Below, piece after piece: positions 16,214-25,381 of a DNA stretch of 64,000 nucleotides. The notes below the pieces were generated by a model that saw nothing but the letters and a program-made list of their open reading frames with translations, did not search any database and was not told the DNA's origin. The translations under genes were made by a program, and so were the position numbers. Every line of letters starts with the position of its first letter. Position 1 is the stretch's first letter. This DNA is from Janthinobacterium agaricidamnosum (lineage in GTDB: Bacteria; Pseudomonadota; Gammaproteobacteria; Burkholderiales; Burkholderiaceae_D). The stretch covers positions 3,286,001 to 3,350,000 of the forward strand of contig NZ_CP033019.1 in NCBI RefSeq assembly GCF_003667705.1, written 5' to 3'.

Positions 16214-16982
16214 CTTGCTGTTCCCGCCTTTTATTCGTGACCGGTGCGCCTGCGGGCGCCGTCGCCGGTTTCTTGGTCCACGCCGGACCGATCAAACGCA
16301 TCCCTTTGACGCGCTTGATCGCCTGCACTATATACACTGCGCCCAGATATGGCCACCAGCGCGCGCCCGCCTTGTCCATGAAAGCGTTGCGGCGCAGCCA
16401 TTTTTCTGTCCTGCAGGCAGGTGCGTAGCAGCCGAAGTAGCTTTGGCTGACGCCCATGTTCAGCAATTTTAACCAGTCTTTCATGCGCGGCATAGAGATC
16501 AGCTCGCCCGCCTGCGGCAGGTAATGGCGTCCCGTGACCCGCCCCAGCCCCTGGCGCACGCCCCACAGGCTGGCCGGATTGAAGCCGCAGACGATCACGC
16601 GCCCCTCGGGGATCAGCACGCGCTCGACTTCGCGCAAGACCTGGTGCGGCTCGGCGGCAAATTCAAGCACGTGCGGCAAGACCACGAGGTCCAGGCTTTG
16701 CGAGTCGAACGGCAACTCGTCAAAGGCCGACACGAGGGTCAAACGACTCTCTTGCGGCGGACGCGATGGCAGGCGCGAATCGAGCAGCCATTTATTCGGC
16801 ATGCGGTTGGCGGCCAGTGCGTCGAGCTGGGGCAAACCTATCTGCACGGCATTAAAACCGAAGATGTCAACGGTCAGACTGTCGAGACATTGCTGCTCCC
16901 AGGCGCGCACGTACACACCGGCCGGCGTCTGCAGCCAGCCGTCAAGCGCTATAATGGATTTTTCGGATGCCACACTGTCCAT
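16206..16982 (-). CDS. class I SAM-dependent methyltransferase
   Basis: The 258-residue protein has a Methyltransferase-11-type pattern: [27 protein letters not shown] (motif IV region) and [16 protein letters not shown] classical glycine-rich motif I is weak; the N-terminal third includes [17 protein letters not shown]. Burkholderiales commonly carry this gene between rnhA and gloB; the substrate is unknown. It diverges from gloB with only 19 bases between starts, so the two must share promoter sequences. Confidence 0.8.
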   Translation of the reverse strand: MDSVASEKSIIALDGWLQTPAGVYVRAWEQQCLDSLTVDIFGFNAVQIGLPQLDALAANRMPNKWLLDSRLPSRPPQESRLTLVSAFDELPFDSQSLDLVVLPHVLEFAAEPHQVLREVERVLIPEGRVIVCGFNPASLWGVRQGLGRVTGRHYLPQAGELISMPRMKDWLKLLNMGVSQSYFGCYAPACRTEKWLRRNAFMDKAGARWWPYLGAVYIVQAIKRVKGMRLIGPAWTKKPATAPAGAPVTNKRREQQDG

Positions 16983-17001
16983 TCAGTTTTCTCTTTTGCT
17001 C

Positions 17002-17811
17002 ATGACACACTCCCCTGAACACGCTTTATCGGTACTTGCCGTGCCCGCTTTTGCCGACAATTACCTGTGGCTGATCCATGACGGCCGCCACGCCGCCGTG
17101 GTCGACCCCGGCGATGCAATGGCCATCCTCGATGCGCTCAAAGCCGATCAGTTGACCTTGTCCGCCATTTTACTCACGCATCACCACGCCGACCACACGG
17201 GTGGCGTGCCTGAATTGTTGCAGCATTTCGCCGTCCCCGTCTTCGGCCCTCGCAATGAGGCTATCACAGCCATCACGGAACCGCTTGCCGAAGGCGATGT
17301 CGCTTACGTGCCCGAACTGGGCTTGCAAATGACCGTCATCGACGTGCCCGGCCATACGAAGGGGCATATCGCCTACGTGCGCCAGCGCGACGAGCGCAGC
17401 GGCGCACCGTGGCTGTTTTCCGGCGACACCCTGTTTGCGGGCGGATGCGGCCGCCTGTTCGAAGGCACGCCGGGCCAGATGGCCGACTCGCTGGGCAAGC
17501 TGGCCGCCCTGCCCGACGATACCGAGGTATTTTGCGCGCATGAGTACACCTTGTCCAATTTGCGCTTCGCTAACGCCGTCGAGCCGGGCAATGTGGCCTT
17601 GCAGGAACGCATCGCCATCGACACGGAAAAGCGCCAGCAGGGTTTATCGACCGTGCCGTCAACCATTGCCCTTGAGAAGGCCACGAACCCCTTCCTGCGC
17701 TACCGCGAACCGGCCATCCTGAGCAGCCTGAAGGTGGAAGGCAAGCTGACCACCGATGCTTCGCCCGTCGAAGCGTTTGCAGCTTTGCGGATGTGGAAAA
17801 ATAATTTTTAA
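17002..17811 (+). CDS. gloB: hydroxyacylglutathione hydrolase (glyoxalase II)
   Basis: The 269-residue protein has the metallo-beta-lactamase-fold metal site H60-H61-H62-A-D64-H65 ([10 protein letters not shown]), then [28 protein letters not shown] and a C-terminal NPFLRYREP typical of GloB. It hydrolyses S-lactoylglutathione to glutathione and D-lactate, ending methylglyoxal detoxification. An upstream in-frame start at 16534 would overlap the methyltransferase and is rejected. Confidence 0.95.
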   Translation: MTHSPEHALSVLAVPAFADNYLWLIHDGRHAAVVDPGDAMAILDALKADQLTLSAILLTHHHADHTGGVPELLQHFAVPVFGPRNEAITAITEPLAEGDVAYVPELGLQMTVIDVPGHTKGHIAYVRQRDERSGAPWLFSGDTLFAGGCGRLFEGTPGQMADSLGKLAALPDDTEVFCAHEYTLSNLRFANAVEPGNVALQERIAIDTEKRQQGLSTVPSTIALEKATNPFLRYREPAILSSLKVEGKLTTDASPVEAFAALRMWKNNF

Positions 17812-17827
17812 ACGTACCCTTTCGCCA

Positions 17828-17872
17828 TAAAAAATCCCGGCAGATGCTGATCGCATCGCCGGGATTTTTTTA
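17828..17872. terminator. bidirectional terminator between gloB and aceB
   Basis: AAATCCCGGC (from 17832) pairs with GCCGGGATTT (to 17867), with a U-run on each strand. It lies between two convergent genes and could stop both. Confidence 0.85.
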
Positions 17873-17891
17873 TGCTGTTATTTGATCAGGA

Positions 17892-19490
17892 TCAGATTTC
17901 CTCGTACAGCGGCAAGGTCAGGAACTCGGCGAACGATTCCGACGTCGACATTTCCTCGAAAATCTGGCCGGCGCGCACATAGGTCGGACCATTGCCGCCC
18001 GGCGCATCGCGCTGCACCTTGGCCAGCTCTTCCGGAATCATGGCGCGCACCATGTCTGCCGTCACCTTGCGGCCGTCTTCCAGCACGCCCTTGCTGGAAC
18101 GAATCCACTGCCACACTTGCGAGCGGCTGATCTCGGCCGTGGCCGCGTCTTCCATCAGGTTGTGGATGGGCACACAACCGTTGCCGGCCAGCCAGCTGCC
18201 CAGGTAGTGGATGCCCACGTTGATGTTGTAACGCAAACCGGCTTCCGTAATCGGCGCTTCCGGCTGGAAGTTCAGCAAGTCCGATGCCTTGACGTCGATG
18301 TCGGGACGCTGTTTCTCGATCTGGTTCGGCTTGTCGCCCAGCACTTTGGTGAACTCGCCCATGGCCAGTTCCACCAGACCCGGATGGGCAACCCAGCCGC
18401 CGTCATAGCCGTCGGTGGCGTCGCGCGCCTTGTCGTTGCGCACGCCACCCATGGCGATGTCGTTCTTTTCCGGATCATTCTTGATCGGGATCAAGGCCGC
18501 CATGCCGCCGATGGCCGGTGCACCACGTTTGTGGCAGGTTTTCAGCAGCAGCAAGGCGTAGGCGCGCATGAAGGGCGCCGTCATCGTGACTTTCGCGCGG
18601 TCGGCCAGGCAGAAATCCTTGTCCAGCTTGAATTTCTTGATACACGAGAAGATGTAATCCCAGCGGCCCGCGTTCAGGCCCGAGCTGTGCTCCTTCAGTT
18701 CGTACAGGATTTCATCCATTTCGAACGCGGCGAGGATAGTTTCGATCAGCACCGTCGCCTTGATCGTGCCTTGTGGCAATCCCAGTTCGTTTTGCGTCAT
18801 GACGAAGATGTCGTTCCACAGGCGCGCTTCCAGGTGCGATTCCATCTTCGGCAGGTAGAAATACGGGCCGGCGCCGCGCGCCAGCTGCTCCTTGGCGTTA
18901 TGGAACATGAACAGGGCGAAATCAAAAATGCCGCCGGAAATGCGCTTGCCGTCGACCAGCACGTGCTTTTCATCGAGGTGCCAGCCGCGCGGACGCACAA
19001 CCAAGGTCGCGATCTTGTCGTTCAGCTTGTACGACTTGCCATTTTGCTCGAGCGAAATCGTCTTGCGCACGGCGTCATACATATTGATCTGGCCCGTGAT
19101 CTGGTTATCCCAGTTCGGCGTGTTCGAATCCTCGAAGTCCGTCATGTAACTGTCCGCGCCGGAATTGAAGGCGTTGATGACCATCTTGCGCTCGACGGGA
19201 CCGGTGATTTCCACGCGGCGGCATTCCAGCGCCTTCGGAATCGGCGCGATCTTCCAGTCGCCGTCGCGGATGTGCGCGGTTTCTGGCAGAAAATCAGGAC
19301 GCTCGCCCGCGTCGAGGCGCTTGGCCCGTTCCACGCGCACGGCCAGCAACTCCTGGCGGCGCGGCTCGAATGCACGCGTCAGCTTGGCCACCAGCGCCAG
19401 CGCGGCCGGCGTCAAAATCCGTTCGTAGCCTGGGGCGATGTCACCCGTGATTTGCATGCCATCGGGAAGTGCGATCGTGTTCTGCGTCAT
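17892..19490 (-). CDS. aceB: malate synthase A
   Basis: The 532-residue protein matches malate synthase A (about 530 residues): [67 protein letters not shown] and [16 protein letters not shown]. It condenses glyoxylate with acetyl-CoA to malate in the glyoxylate shunt. It diverges from a LysR-type regulator gene, and a palindrome lies between the two. No isocitrate lyase gene is in the window. Confidence 0.96.
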   Translation of the reverse strand: MTQNTIALPDGMQITGDIAPGYERILTPAALALVAKLTRAFEPRRQELLAVRVERAKRLDAGERPDFLPETAHIRDGDWKIAPIPKALECRRVEITGPVERKMVINAFNSGADSYMTDFEDSNTPNWDNQITGQINMYDAVRKTISLEQNGKSYKLNDKIATLVVRPRGWHLDEKHVLVDGKRISGGIFDFALFMFHNAKEQLARGAGPYFYLPKMESHLEARLWNDIFVMTQNELGLPQGTIKATVLIETILAAFEMDEILYELKEHSSGLNAGRWDYIFSCIKKFKLDKDFCLADRAKVTMTAPFMRAYALLLLKTCHKRGAPAIGGMAALIPIKNDPEKNDIAMGGVRNDKARDATDGYDGGWVAHPGLVELAMGEFTKVLGDKPNQIEKQRPDIDVKASDLLNFQPEAPITEAGLRYNINVGIHYLGSWLAGNGCVPIHNLMEDAATAEISRSQVWQWIRSSKGVLEDGRKVTADMVRAMIPEELAKVQRDAPGGNGPTYVRAGQIFEEMSTSESFAEFLTLPLYEEI

Positions 19491-19613
19491 GAAGTTCTCC
19501 GGTTTTTAGTCAATATAAGCAAAGGAAATCTGGTGATCCAAGTATAAGCGCAACAACTGCGCAGGCAAGCTGGACAGAGGCGCAAAAACACTCTGCCAGG
19601 CGGCGCGTTTGTT

Positions 19614-19632
19614 CTATAGTATTGCACTATAA
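19614..19632. promoter_or_regulatory. candidate LysR operator between aceB and lysR
   Basis: TATAGT-ATTGC-ACTATA (19615-19631) is a perfect six-base inverted repeat with T-N11-A character, in the 216-base divergent intergenic region. Confidence 0.45.
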
Positions 19633-19706
19633 GGCATGGAAACGAGATTAAAAATCACTTCATCTATGCGTTTTTATCACAAGTGATGACATAGCGGGAG
19701 CAACAC

Positions 19707-20618
19707 ATGGGCCAGTTCAGACAAATATCGACCTTCGTGGAAGTGGTGGCCAAGGGCAGCCTGTCGGCCGCCGCACGCGCGGAAGGCATCGCGCCGGCCA
19801 TGATAGGCCGCCGCCTCGATGCGCTGGAGCAGCGCCTGGGCGTCAAATTGCTGCAACGTACGACGCGCAAGCTGGCGCTCACGAATGAAGGCGCCGCCTT
19901 CCTGGAAGATTGCCAGCGCATCCTGGGCGAGCTGGAAGAAGCGGAAGCGGCCGTGGCCGAGCGCAGCGTCAAAGCCAGCGGCCATCTGCTCATTTCCGCG
20001 CCGGCCGGCTTCGGACGCCAGCACGTGGCGCCTTTGATTCCCTCGTTTGTCGCCGAGCACCGCGACGTGACGGTGTCGCTGAATCTGAACGACCGCCTCG
20101 TCGACCTGATCGGCGAAGGCATCGACGTGGCCATCCGCATCGCCAGCCTGTCCGATTCCTCGCTCGTGAGCACCAAGCTGGCCGACAACCAGCGCGTGCT
20201 CGTCGGCTCGCCCGCCTATCTGAAACGGGCGGGCACGCCGCGCATCCCGGCCGACCTGGCCAAGCACAATTGCCTGGCGATCAGCAGCGAAGGCAGCCAG
20301 CGGGGCTGGACCTTCCGCGAAAACGGCAAGAATGTGATTCTGAAAGTAGCAGGCAATATGGTGTGCAACGATGGCGAAGTACTGCACGACTGGGCCCTGG
20401 CAGGCAAGGGTCTGGCGTGGCGCTCGATGTGGGAAGTGGGCGCGGAGATCGAATCGGGCCAGCTGGTGACGGTGCTGGACCAGTTCGCCGCGCCGGGCAA
20501 CGACATTTATGCCGTCTTCGCCCAGCGCCGCCACTTGCCGCTGCGCATACGGGCATTTGTGGATTTTTTGCGGCATGCATATTCCCAACCCGACTACTGG
20601 CGCGAGCGCGCCATTTGA
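19707..20618 (+). CDS. LysR-family transcriptional regulator
   Basis: The 303-residue protein has an N-terminal winged HTH (residues 3-62: FVEVVAKGSLSAAARAEGIAP, RRLDALEQRLGVKLLQRTTR) and a periplasmic-binding-like effector domain (from about 90). Similar to CrgA-type LysR proteins. The ATG follows GGGAG. It is transcribed away from aceB, so it may control aceB as well as itself, but the effector is unknown. Confidence 0.9.
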   Translation: MGQFRQISTFVEVVAKGSLSAAARAEGIAPAMIGRRLDALEQRLGVKLLQRTTRKLALTNEGAAFLEDCQRILGELEEAEAAVAERSVKASGHLLISAPAGFGRQHVAPLIPSFVAEHRDVTVSLNLNDRLVDLIGEGIDVAIRIASLSDSSLVSTKLADNQRVLVGSPAYLKRAGTPRIPADLAKHNCLAISSEGSQRGWTFRENGKNVILKVAGNMVCNDGEVLHDWALAGKGLAWRSMWEVGAEIESGQLVTVLDQFAAPGNDIYAVFAQRRHLPLRIRAFVDFLRHAYSQPDYWRERAI

Positions 20619-20700
20619 GGATGCCGGACCCAAGCTGCTGCGCGACGGTTTTGCCCCCGTCGTGACGCATGAGGGAACAACTTCAGCCCCCTGATCGTGC

Positions 20701-21497
20701 GTAGGTCGGCCAAGGTCGGCGTAGGTCGGCTTAGCGCAGCGTAAGCCGACACCGCCAGCCCATGCACCTCGCCAGCACCGCCATTGTCGGCTTACGCGCA
20801 AGCGCTAAGCCGACCTACCAGCTACCGGCCTGCCCGGCGAGGCATGCCGGCCAAAAATCACTGGGGTTCGCAATGGCTTGATTGCGCACCGCGACGTACC
20901 AGACGCAGGCCGGCATGGGTCAGCGTAGGTCGACGCAAGTCGGCGTAGGTCGGCTTAGCGCAGCGTAAGCCGACACCGCCAGCCCATGCACCTCGCCAGC
21001 ACCGCCATTGTCGGCTTACGCGCAAGCGCTAAGCCGACCTACCAGCTACCCGCCTGCCCGGCGAGGCATGCCGGCCAAAAATCAGAGGTATTCGCACGGC
21101 TTGATTGCGCACCGCGACGTGCGAGACGCAGGCCGGCATGGGTCAGCGTAGGTCGACGTAGGTCGACGCAAGTCGGCGTAGGTCGGCTTAGCGCAGCGTA
21201 AGCCGACACCCCAGCTCATGCACCTCCCCAGCACCGCCATTGTCGGCTTACGCGCAAGCGCTAAGCCGACCTACCAGCTACCCGCCTGCCCGGCGAGGCA
21301 GGCCGGCCAAAAATCACTGGGGTTCGCAATGGCTTGATTGCGAACCGCGACGTGCGAGACGCAGGTCGGCATCGGTCAGCGTAGGTCGACGCAAGTCGGC
21401 GTAGGTCGGCTTAGCGCAGCGTAAGCCGACACCCCAGCTCATGCACCTCCCCAGCACCGCCATTGTCGGCTTACGCGCAAGCGCTAAGCCGACCTAC
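20701..21497. repeat. four-copy tandem array of paired REP-like hairpins
   Basis: Four copies start at about 20721, 20944, 21178 and 21401 (periods 223, 234, 223), the last one partial. Each unit contains two REP-like hairpins in opposite orientation: GTCGGCTTA ... TAAGCCGAC and GTCGGCTTACG...CGCTAAGCCGAC, about 33 bases apart, flanked by GTAGG/CCTAC. The other part of the unit holds a GCCGGCC-rich segment. No gene lies in 20619-21618 (about 1,000 bases); short ORFs inside are repeat artefacts. Confidence 0.9.
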
Positions 21498-21567
21498 ACG
21501 GCGACGCAAGCACGCCAAAAGAGCGCGCAGCCCACGAAAAACCCATACCTCACGGAAATTCAGGCGA

Positions 21568-21600
21568 AAAAAAATCCTCGGAGACCGAGGATTTCTTTAT
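21568..21600 (-). terminator. intrinsic terminator of the cold-shock gene
   Basis: ATCCTCGG (21574-21581) pairs with CCGAGGAT (21585-21592); on the minus strand a run of eight U follows. It lies 19 bases downstream of the csp stop. Confidence 0.85.
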
Positions 21601-21618
21601 TTCGTTTGATCCAGCGTA

Positions 21619-21822
21619 TTAGATTGGCTGAATGTTCGAAGCTTGCTTGCCTTTAGGGCCAGCGGTCACTTCAAAAGAAACGCGTTGGTTCTCTTGCAGG
21701 GACTTGAAGCCGTTCGACTGGATAGCCGAGAAGTGAGCGAACAGATCTTCGCCGCCTTCGTCAGGGGTAATAAAGCCGAAACCCTTCGAATCATTGAACC
21801 ATTTTACGATGCCAGTTGCCAT
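21619..21822 (-). CDS. cold-shock protein (CspA family)
   Basis: The 67-residue protein has the RNP1 KGFGFITPD and RNP2 [16 protein letters not shown] signatures of CspA-type OB folds. It binds single-stranded RNA and DNA as an RNA chaperone. The 298-base gap upstream (21823-22120) is more AT-rich than its surroundings and has no gene; it probably contains the csp promoter and a long 5' leader. Confidence 0.93.
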   Translation of the reverse strand: MATGIVKWFNDSKGFGFITPDEGGEDLFAHFSAIQSNGFKSLQENQRVSFEVTAGPKGKQASNIQPI

Positions 21823-22120
21823 TACAATTTCCTATTTCAGTTAAGTTGGGCTTGCGCCCGTTATATCGTTTGAAGCAAGAAAGAAATGACAGACAAACTG
21901 CACTACTACCTCGAATCCAACGATGCCCAATTATACCAACAAAACTGAGAAAAACCATTCTTTCGCAAAATAAACTTGCGAACACTACTTTAATAGCCAA
22001 ATCCCCGTCTTGCGGCGCCCTTTACCAGCGGCATGGAGACACTATATCCTAATCTTCGACGCGGGTGCTTTGCGTTGCATCAAATGAATCATTGCAACCA
22101 CATCTCTGTAGTGCTGTCTC
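21823..22120. other. gene-free leader/promoter region of csp
   Basis: The 298 bases between the Hpt gene and csp are AT-rich. A long structured 5' leader is typical of cold-shock genes, but I cannot place the start of transcription. No other feature is seen. Confidence 0.4.
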
Positions 22121-22483
22121 TCACGCGGTGAAATGGGTGGCGGCCGCATCACGTCCGGCCCAGTCCAGTAGCGCCGTCACTTGCGCCCGCAAGGCGGGCC
22201 ATTCCGCCACCGCTTGCGCTGGGGTATTGAGCATGGCGCGCACCAGCTGTTCGATGCGCCGGCATTCCTGGCCCAGCGCGGCAAAGCCGAAGGTGGCGGC
22301 CGAGCCGGCCACCGCGTGCAGCGCGCGGTGCAGCTCCGTCAACGGTTCCAGACGGGCGCCTTCGCTGTCGCAGCGGCCGCTTGCCTGCGCAATCGCCTGC
22401 ATCAGGGCCGGCACGCTGGCCGCATACTTTTCGTTCAATGCACGCAAACGCGTGCGGAAATCCGGATCGATCAAGGTTGCCAT
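22121..22483 (-). CDS. Hpt (histidine phosphotransfer) domain protein
   Basis: The 120-residue protein is one Hpt four-helix domain. The phosphorylatable histidine lies in LHAVAGSAATFGF (HxxxGSxxxxG), followed by ALGQECRRIEQLV. No other domain is present, so it likely relays phosphate between a hybrid kinase and a response regulator encoded elsewhere. It lies 21 bases downstream of upp. Confidence 0.85.
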   Translation of the reverse strand: MATLIDPDFRTRLRALNEKYAASVPALMQAIAQASGRCDSEGARLEPLTELHRALHAVAGSAATFGFAALGQECRRIEQLVRAMLNTPAQAVAEWPALRAQVTALLDWAGRDAAATHFTA

Positions 22484-22504
22484 CGCAATACTCGCCTGAA
22501 TGAC

Positions 22505-23155
22505 TTACTTGGTGCCGAAGATACGGTCGCCGGCGTCGCCCAGGCCCGGCACGATGTAGGCGTGGTCATCCAGGTGCGAGTCGAGCGCGGCGCAGAACAT
22601 CTTGACGTTCGGGTGCGCGTTCTGGAACACGGTCACGCCTTCCGGTGCGGCCACCAGGGCCAGGAAGATGATCTGCTCGTCCGTCACGCCCCGTTTTTTC
22701 AGCACATCGACGGCATACACGGCCGAATTACCGGTCGCCACCATCGGGTCGCACAGGATGAAAGTACGCTCGTTCAGGTCCGGCAGGCGCACCAGGTATT
22801 CCACGGGCATGTGCGTGGCCGGGTCGCGGTACACGCCGATATGGCCCACGCGCGCCGACGGCACCAGGTTCAGCAAGCCATCGCTCATGCCGATGCCTGC
22901 GCGCAGGATGGGCACGATGGCCAGTTTCTTACCGGCAATGACGGGCGCATCGATGGTCACCAGCGGGGTCTTGATTTCGCGCGTGGTCAGCGGCAGATCG
23001 CGCGTGATTTCATAGCCCATCAGCAAAGTGATTTCCTTGAGCAATTCGCGAAAGGTGCGCGTCGACGTGTCGTGCTCGCGCATGTGGCTCAGTTTGTGCT
23101 GGATCAACGGGTGATCGGTAATGAACAAATTCGGGAAGCGTGGATCTTGTTTCAT
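22505..23155 (-). CDS. upp: uracil phosphoribosyltransferase
   Basis: The 216-residue enzyme has [33 protein letters not shown] and the PRPP-binding [10 protein letters not shown] loop; the C-terminal [15 protein letters not shown] matches family ends. It salvages uracil with PRPP to UMP. Confidence 0.96.
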   Translation of the reverse strand: MKQDPRFPNLFITDHPLIQHKLSHMREHDTSTRTFRELLKEITLLMGYEITRDLPLTTREIKTPLVTIDAPVIAGKKLAIVPILRAGIGMSDGLLNLVPSARVGHIGVYRDPATHMPVEYLVRLPDLNERTFILCDPMVATGNSAVYAVDVLKKRGVTDEQIIFLALVAAPEGVTVFQNAHPNVKMFCAALDSHLDDHAYIVPGLGDAGDRIFGTK

Positions 23156-23301
23156 ATTGTTTTTCTTTCTCTACTCTCTGGCGCGGCGGCAAGCATGCAC
23201 CGCAAGCGCGCTGTGTGTCGATAAAATCATGGATTGCAGCATTATCCCAGTCCGCAGCCCGCCTGTGGCCGGAATTTTCGAAATATTCGGATTTATTGAA
23301 A

Positions 23302-24984
23302 TCAATACTCGCGCAGCGCGCGCGCCAGGATGGCCGCGCAATCGGTGCCCGCCGGCAAGCGGCCATACGCCCCGCCCGGCGCCTGCACCAGCCGCGACTG
23401 CAGGAAGGCTTGCGCGACGAACGGCGGCGCATGGCGCAGCAGCAAGGCCGCCTGCACGGCCAGCACGATGCGTTCGGACAATTGCCTGGCGCCAAACTCG
23501 TCCGTCTGCGGCCCGTCCAGGTCGGCCAGCAGGCGCGCGCGGCAGGCCACAAAGGAAGCGTCATCATCGCCGGCCAGCGCCAGCTCGGCCGCCAGGGCGT
23601 CGCGCGCGGCAGGCGACTTGCCGAAGGCGCGCAAGACATCGAGGCACATGACGTTGCCCGAGCCTTCCCAGATCGAGTTGACGGGCAGTTCGCGGTACAG
23701 GCGCGCCAGCGGCGCCTCTTCCACATAGCCCGTGCCGCCCAGCACTTCCATGGCTTCCGCGCCGAAGCCGGGCCCCCGTTTGCAGATCCAGTACTTGCCG
23801 GCCGGCGTGAGCACGCGCGCCAGCATCGCCTGCCCTGCATCGTCCTTTTCATCGAAACAGCGGGCCAGGCGCAACGCAAACGCCGTGGCCGCTTCCGACT
23901 CGAGCGCGAGGTCGGCCAGCACGTTTTGCATCAGCGGCTGCTCGGCCAGCGGCTTGCCGAACACGGCCCGTTGGCGCGCATGGTGCAGCGCCTGCGTCAA
24001 GGCGGCGCGCATGATGCCGGTGCTGCCCAGCACGCAATCGAGGCGCGTATGGCTGGCCATCTCCAGGATGGTGGGAATGCCGCGCCCCGGCTGCCCCACG
24101 AGCCAGCCGTAGGCATTGGTGAACTCCACCTCCGACGAGGCGTTCGAGCGGTTGCCCAGTTTGTCTTTCAGGCGCTGCACGCGGATGGCGTTGCGGCTGC
24201 CGTCGGGCAGGTAGCGGGGCAAAAAGAAACACGACAGTCCGCCCTCGTCCGCCTGCGCCAGGATCAGATGCGCGTCGCACTGGGGCGCCGAGAAAAACCA
24301 TTTGTGGCCGACGATGCGCCAGGCGCCGCCTGCCTCTGCACCGAACAGCGCTTGCGCCTCGTCCGGCGGCACGGGCACGGCGCGCGTGGTATTGCTGCGC
24401 ACGTCCGAGCCGCCCTGTTTTTCCGTCATGCCCATGCCGACCAGGGCGCCCCGTTTTTGTTCCACGGGCAAGGAGCGGGGATCGTATTCGCGCGACAGGA
24501 TTTTCGGCAGCCAGCGTTGCGCGATCTGCGGCAGATCCTGCGCCTGGCGCAGGGCCGGCACCGAGGCATACGTCATCGTCACGGGACACTGCGTGCCGTT
24601 TTCCACTTGCCCCACTAATAGATAGGCGGCCGCGCGCGCTACCTGGGCGCCGGGGCCGGGCGAGGCCCAGGGCGACGCGTGCGCGCCGGCGCCCACGAGG
24701 ATGGCCATCAGTTCATGCCAGGCCGGATGGAACAGCACTTCGTCGATGCGCCGGCCGGACCGGTCGAACTGCTGCAGTTCGGGCGTGTGGATATTGGCCA
24801 GACGCGCCAGCGCGTACGTCTCGGCCCGGCCCAGCTTGTCGCCCAGCGCGTCGAGCTCCTGCAGCGCCGCGCCGCCGCCTTCACGCAGCAGCGCTTCGAT
24901 CAGCGCCGGGTCGCAGGCGAACAGGTTGACGTTTTCAAACGGCGTGGCCTGGTTGAAAACTTCATGCGTATCAAAAGCATTCAT
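23302..24984 (-). CDS. AidB-like acyl-CoA dehydrogenase
   Basis: The 560-residue protein follows the AidB pattern: GRRIDEVLFHPAWHELM near the N-terminus, GMGMTEKQGGSDVRSNTT (FAD/substrate region), WFFSAPQCDAHL, then RLYRELPVNSIWEGSGNVM with the catalytic-region Glu. E. coli AidB (541 residues) binds DNA and is induced in alkylation stress; other family members are true isovaleryl-type dehydrogenases. The exact substrate is unknown. It stands alone on the minus strand, 146 bases from upp. Confidence 0.9.
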   Translation of the reverse strand: MNAFDTHEVFNQATPFENVNLFACDPALIEALLREGGGAALQELDALGDKLGRAETYALARLANIHTPELQQFDRSGRRIDEVLFHPAWHELMAILVGAGAHASPWASPGPGAQVARAAAYLLVGQVENGTQCPVTMTYASVPALRQAQDLPQIAQRWLPKILSREYDPRSLPVEQKRGALVGMGMTEKQGGSDVRSNTTRAVPVPPDEAQALFGAEAGGAWRIVGHKWFFSAPQCDAHLILAQADEGGLSCFFLPRYLPDGSRNAIRVQRLKDKLGNRSNASSEVEFTNAYGWLVGQPGRGIPTILEMASHTRLDCVLGSTGIMRAALTQALHHARQRAVFGKPLAEQPLMQNVLADLALESEAATAFALRLARCFDEKDDAGQAMLARVLTPAGKYWICKRGPGFGAEAMEVLGGTGYVEEAPLARLYRELPVNSIWEGSGNVMCLDVLRAFGKSPAARDALAAELALAGDDDASFVACRARLLADLDGPQTDEFGARQLSERIVLAVQAALLLRHAPPFVAQAFLQSRLVQAPGGAYGRLPAGTDCAAILARALREY

Positions 24985-25381
24985 GGGGGTCTCCCGCGAT
25001 TTGTTATCATGGCGCCCTTGTCTGCCGCGGGCGCGCCGTCAACACCGTCTGCCAGCCAGACTAGCGCAAAGCGCAAGGCGGGGCAAGCGCGCCAGGGGAA
25101 GCAAGCGCAGATAAATGTTTCCACGTGGAATGAAAATACCCATGTGTGTCGCGCGGCATGATTTTTTTCATGGAAGGCAGGAATATTTACAAAACCTGAA
25201 GCAATGTTGCTTTATTTCATGTAATCGAATGCTTTTCAATGATACATTTCGTGTGGATCGCGTTCCGATAGCCGCCCTTCCGGCCCCTATGGCGCGCGTC
25301 ACGCACGATGCACTGTTTCCGTTGGCGCCCTGCCCTGCAGCGAGCGCCGGCACTGATAATAAAAAGGTAAAAGCCAGCACG
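24985..25381. other. gene-free divergent region with a palindrome
   Basis: The 397 bases between the AidB-like gene and the GGDEF-EAL gene contain a palindrome at 25119-25130 and AT-rich sequence. The reading frame of the downstream gene stays open upstream to 25115, but the codon use there is atypical and there is no ribosome site. Confidence 0.5.
25119..25130. promoter_or_regulatory. 12-bp palindrome, possible operator
   Basis: TTCCACGTGGAA is a perfect palindrome lying 135 bases upstream of the AidB-like start and about 250 bases upstream of the GGDEF-EAL start. Confidence 0.3.

Noticed and set aside
20701..21497. CRISPR array
   Set aside because: Units of about 223-234 bases with internal hairpins are REP/BIME-like; there are no short direct repeats with unique spacers and no cas genes.
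25115..25381. N-terminal extension of the GGDEF-EAL protein
   Set aside because: Atypical codon use, no ribosome site, and the PAS-like domain begins just after the 25382 ATG.
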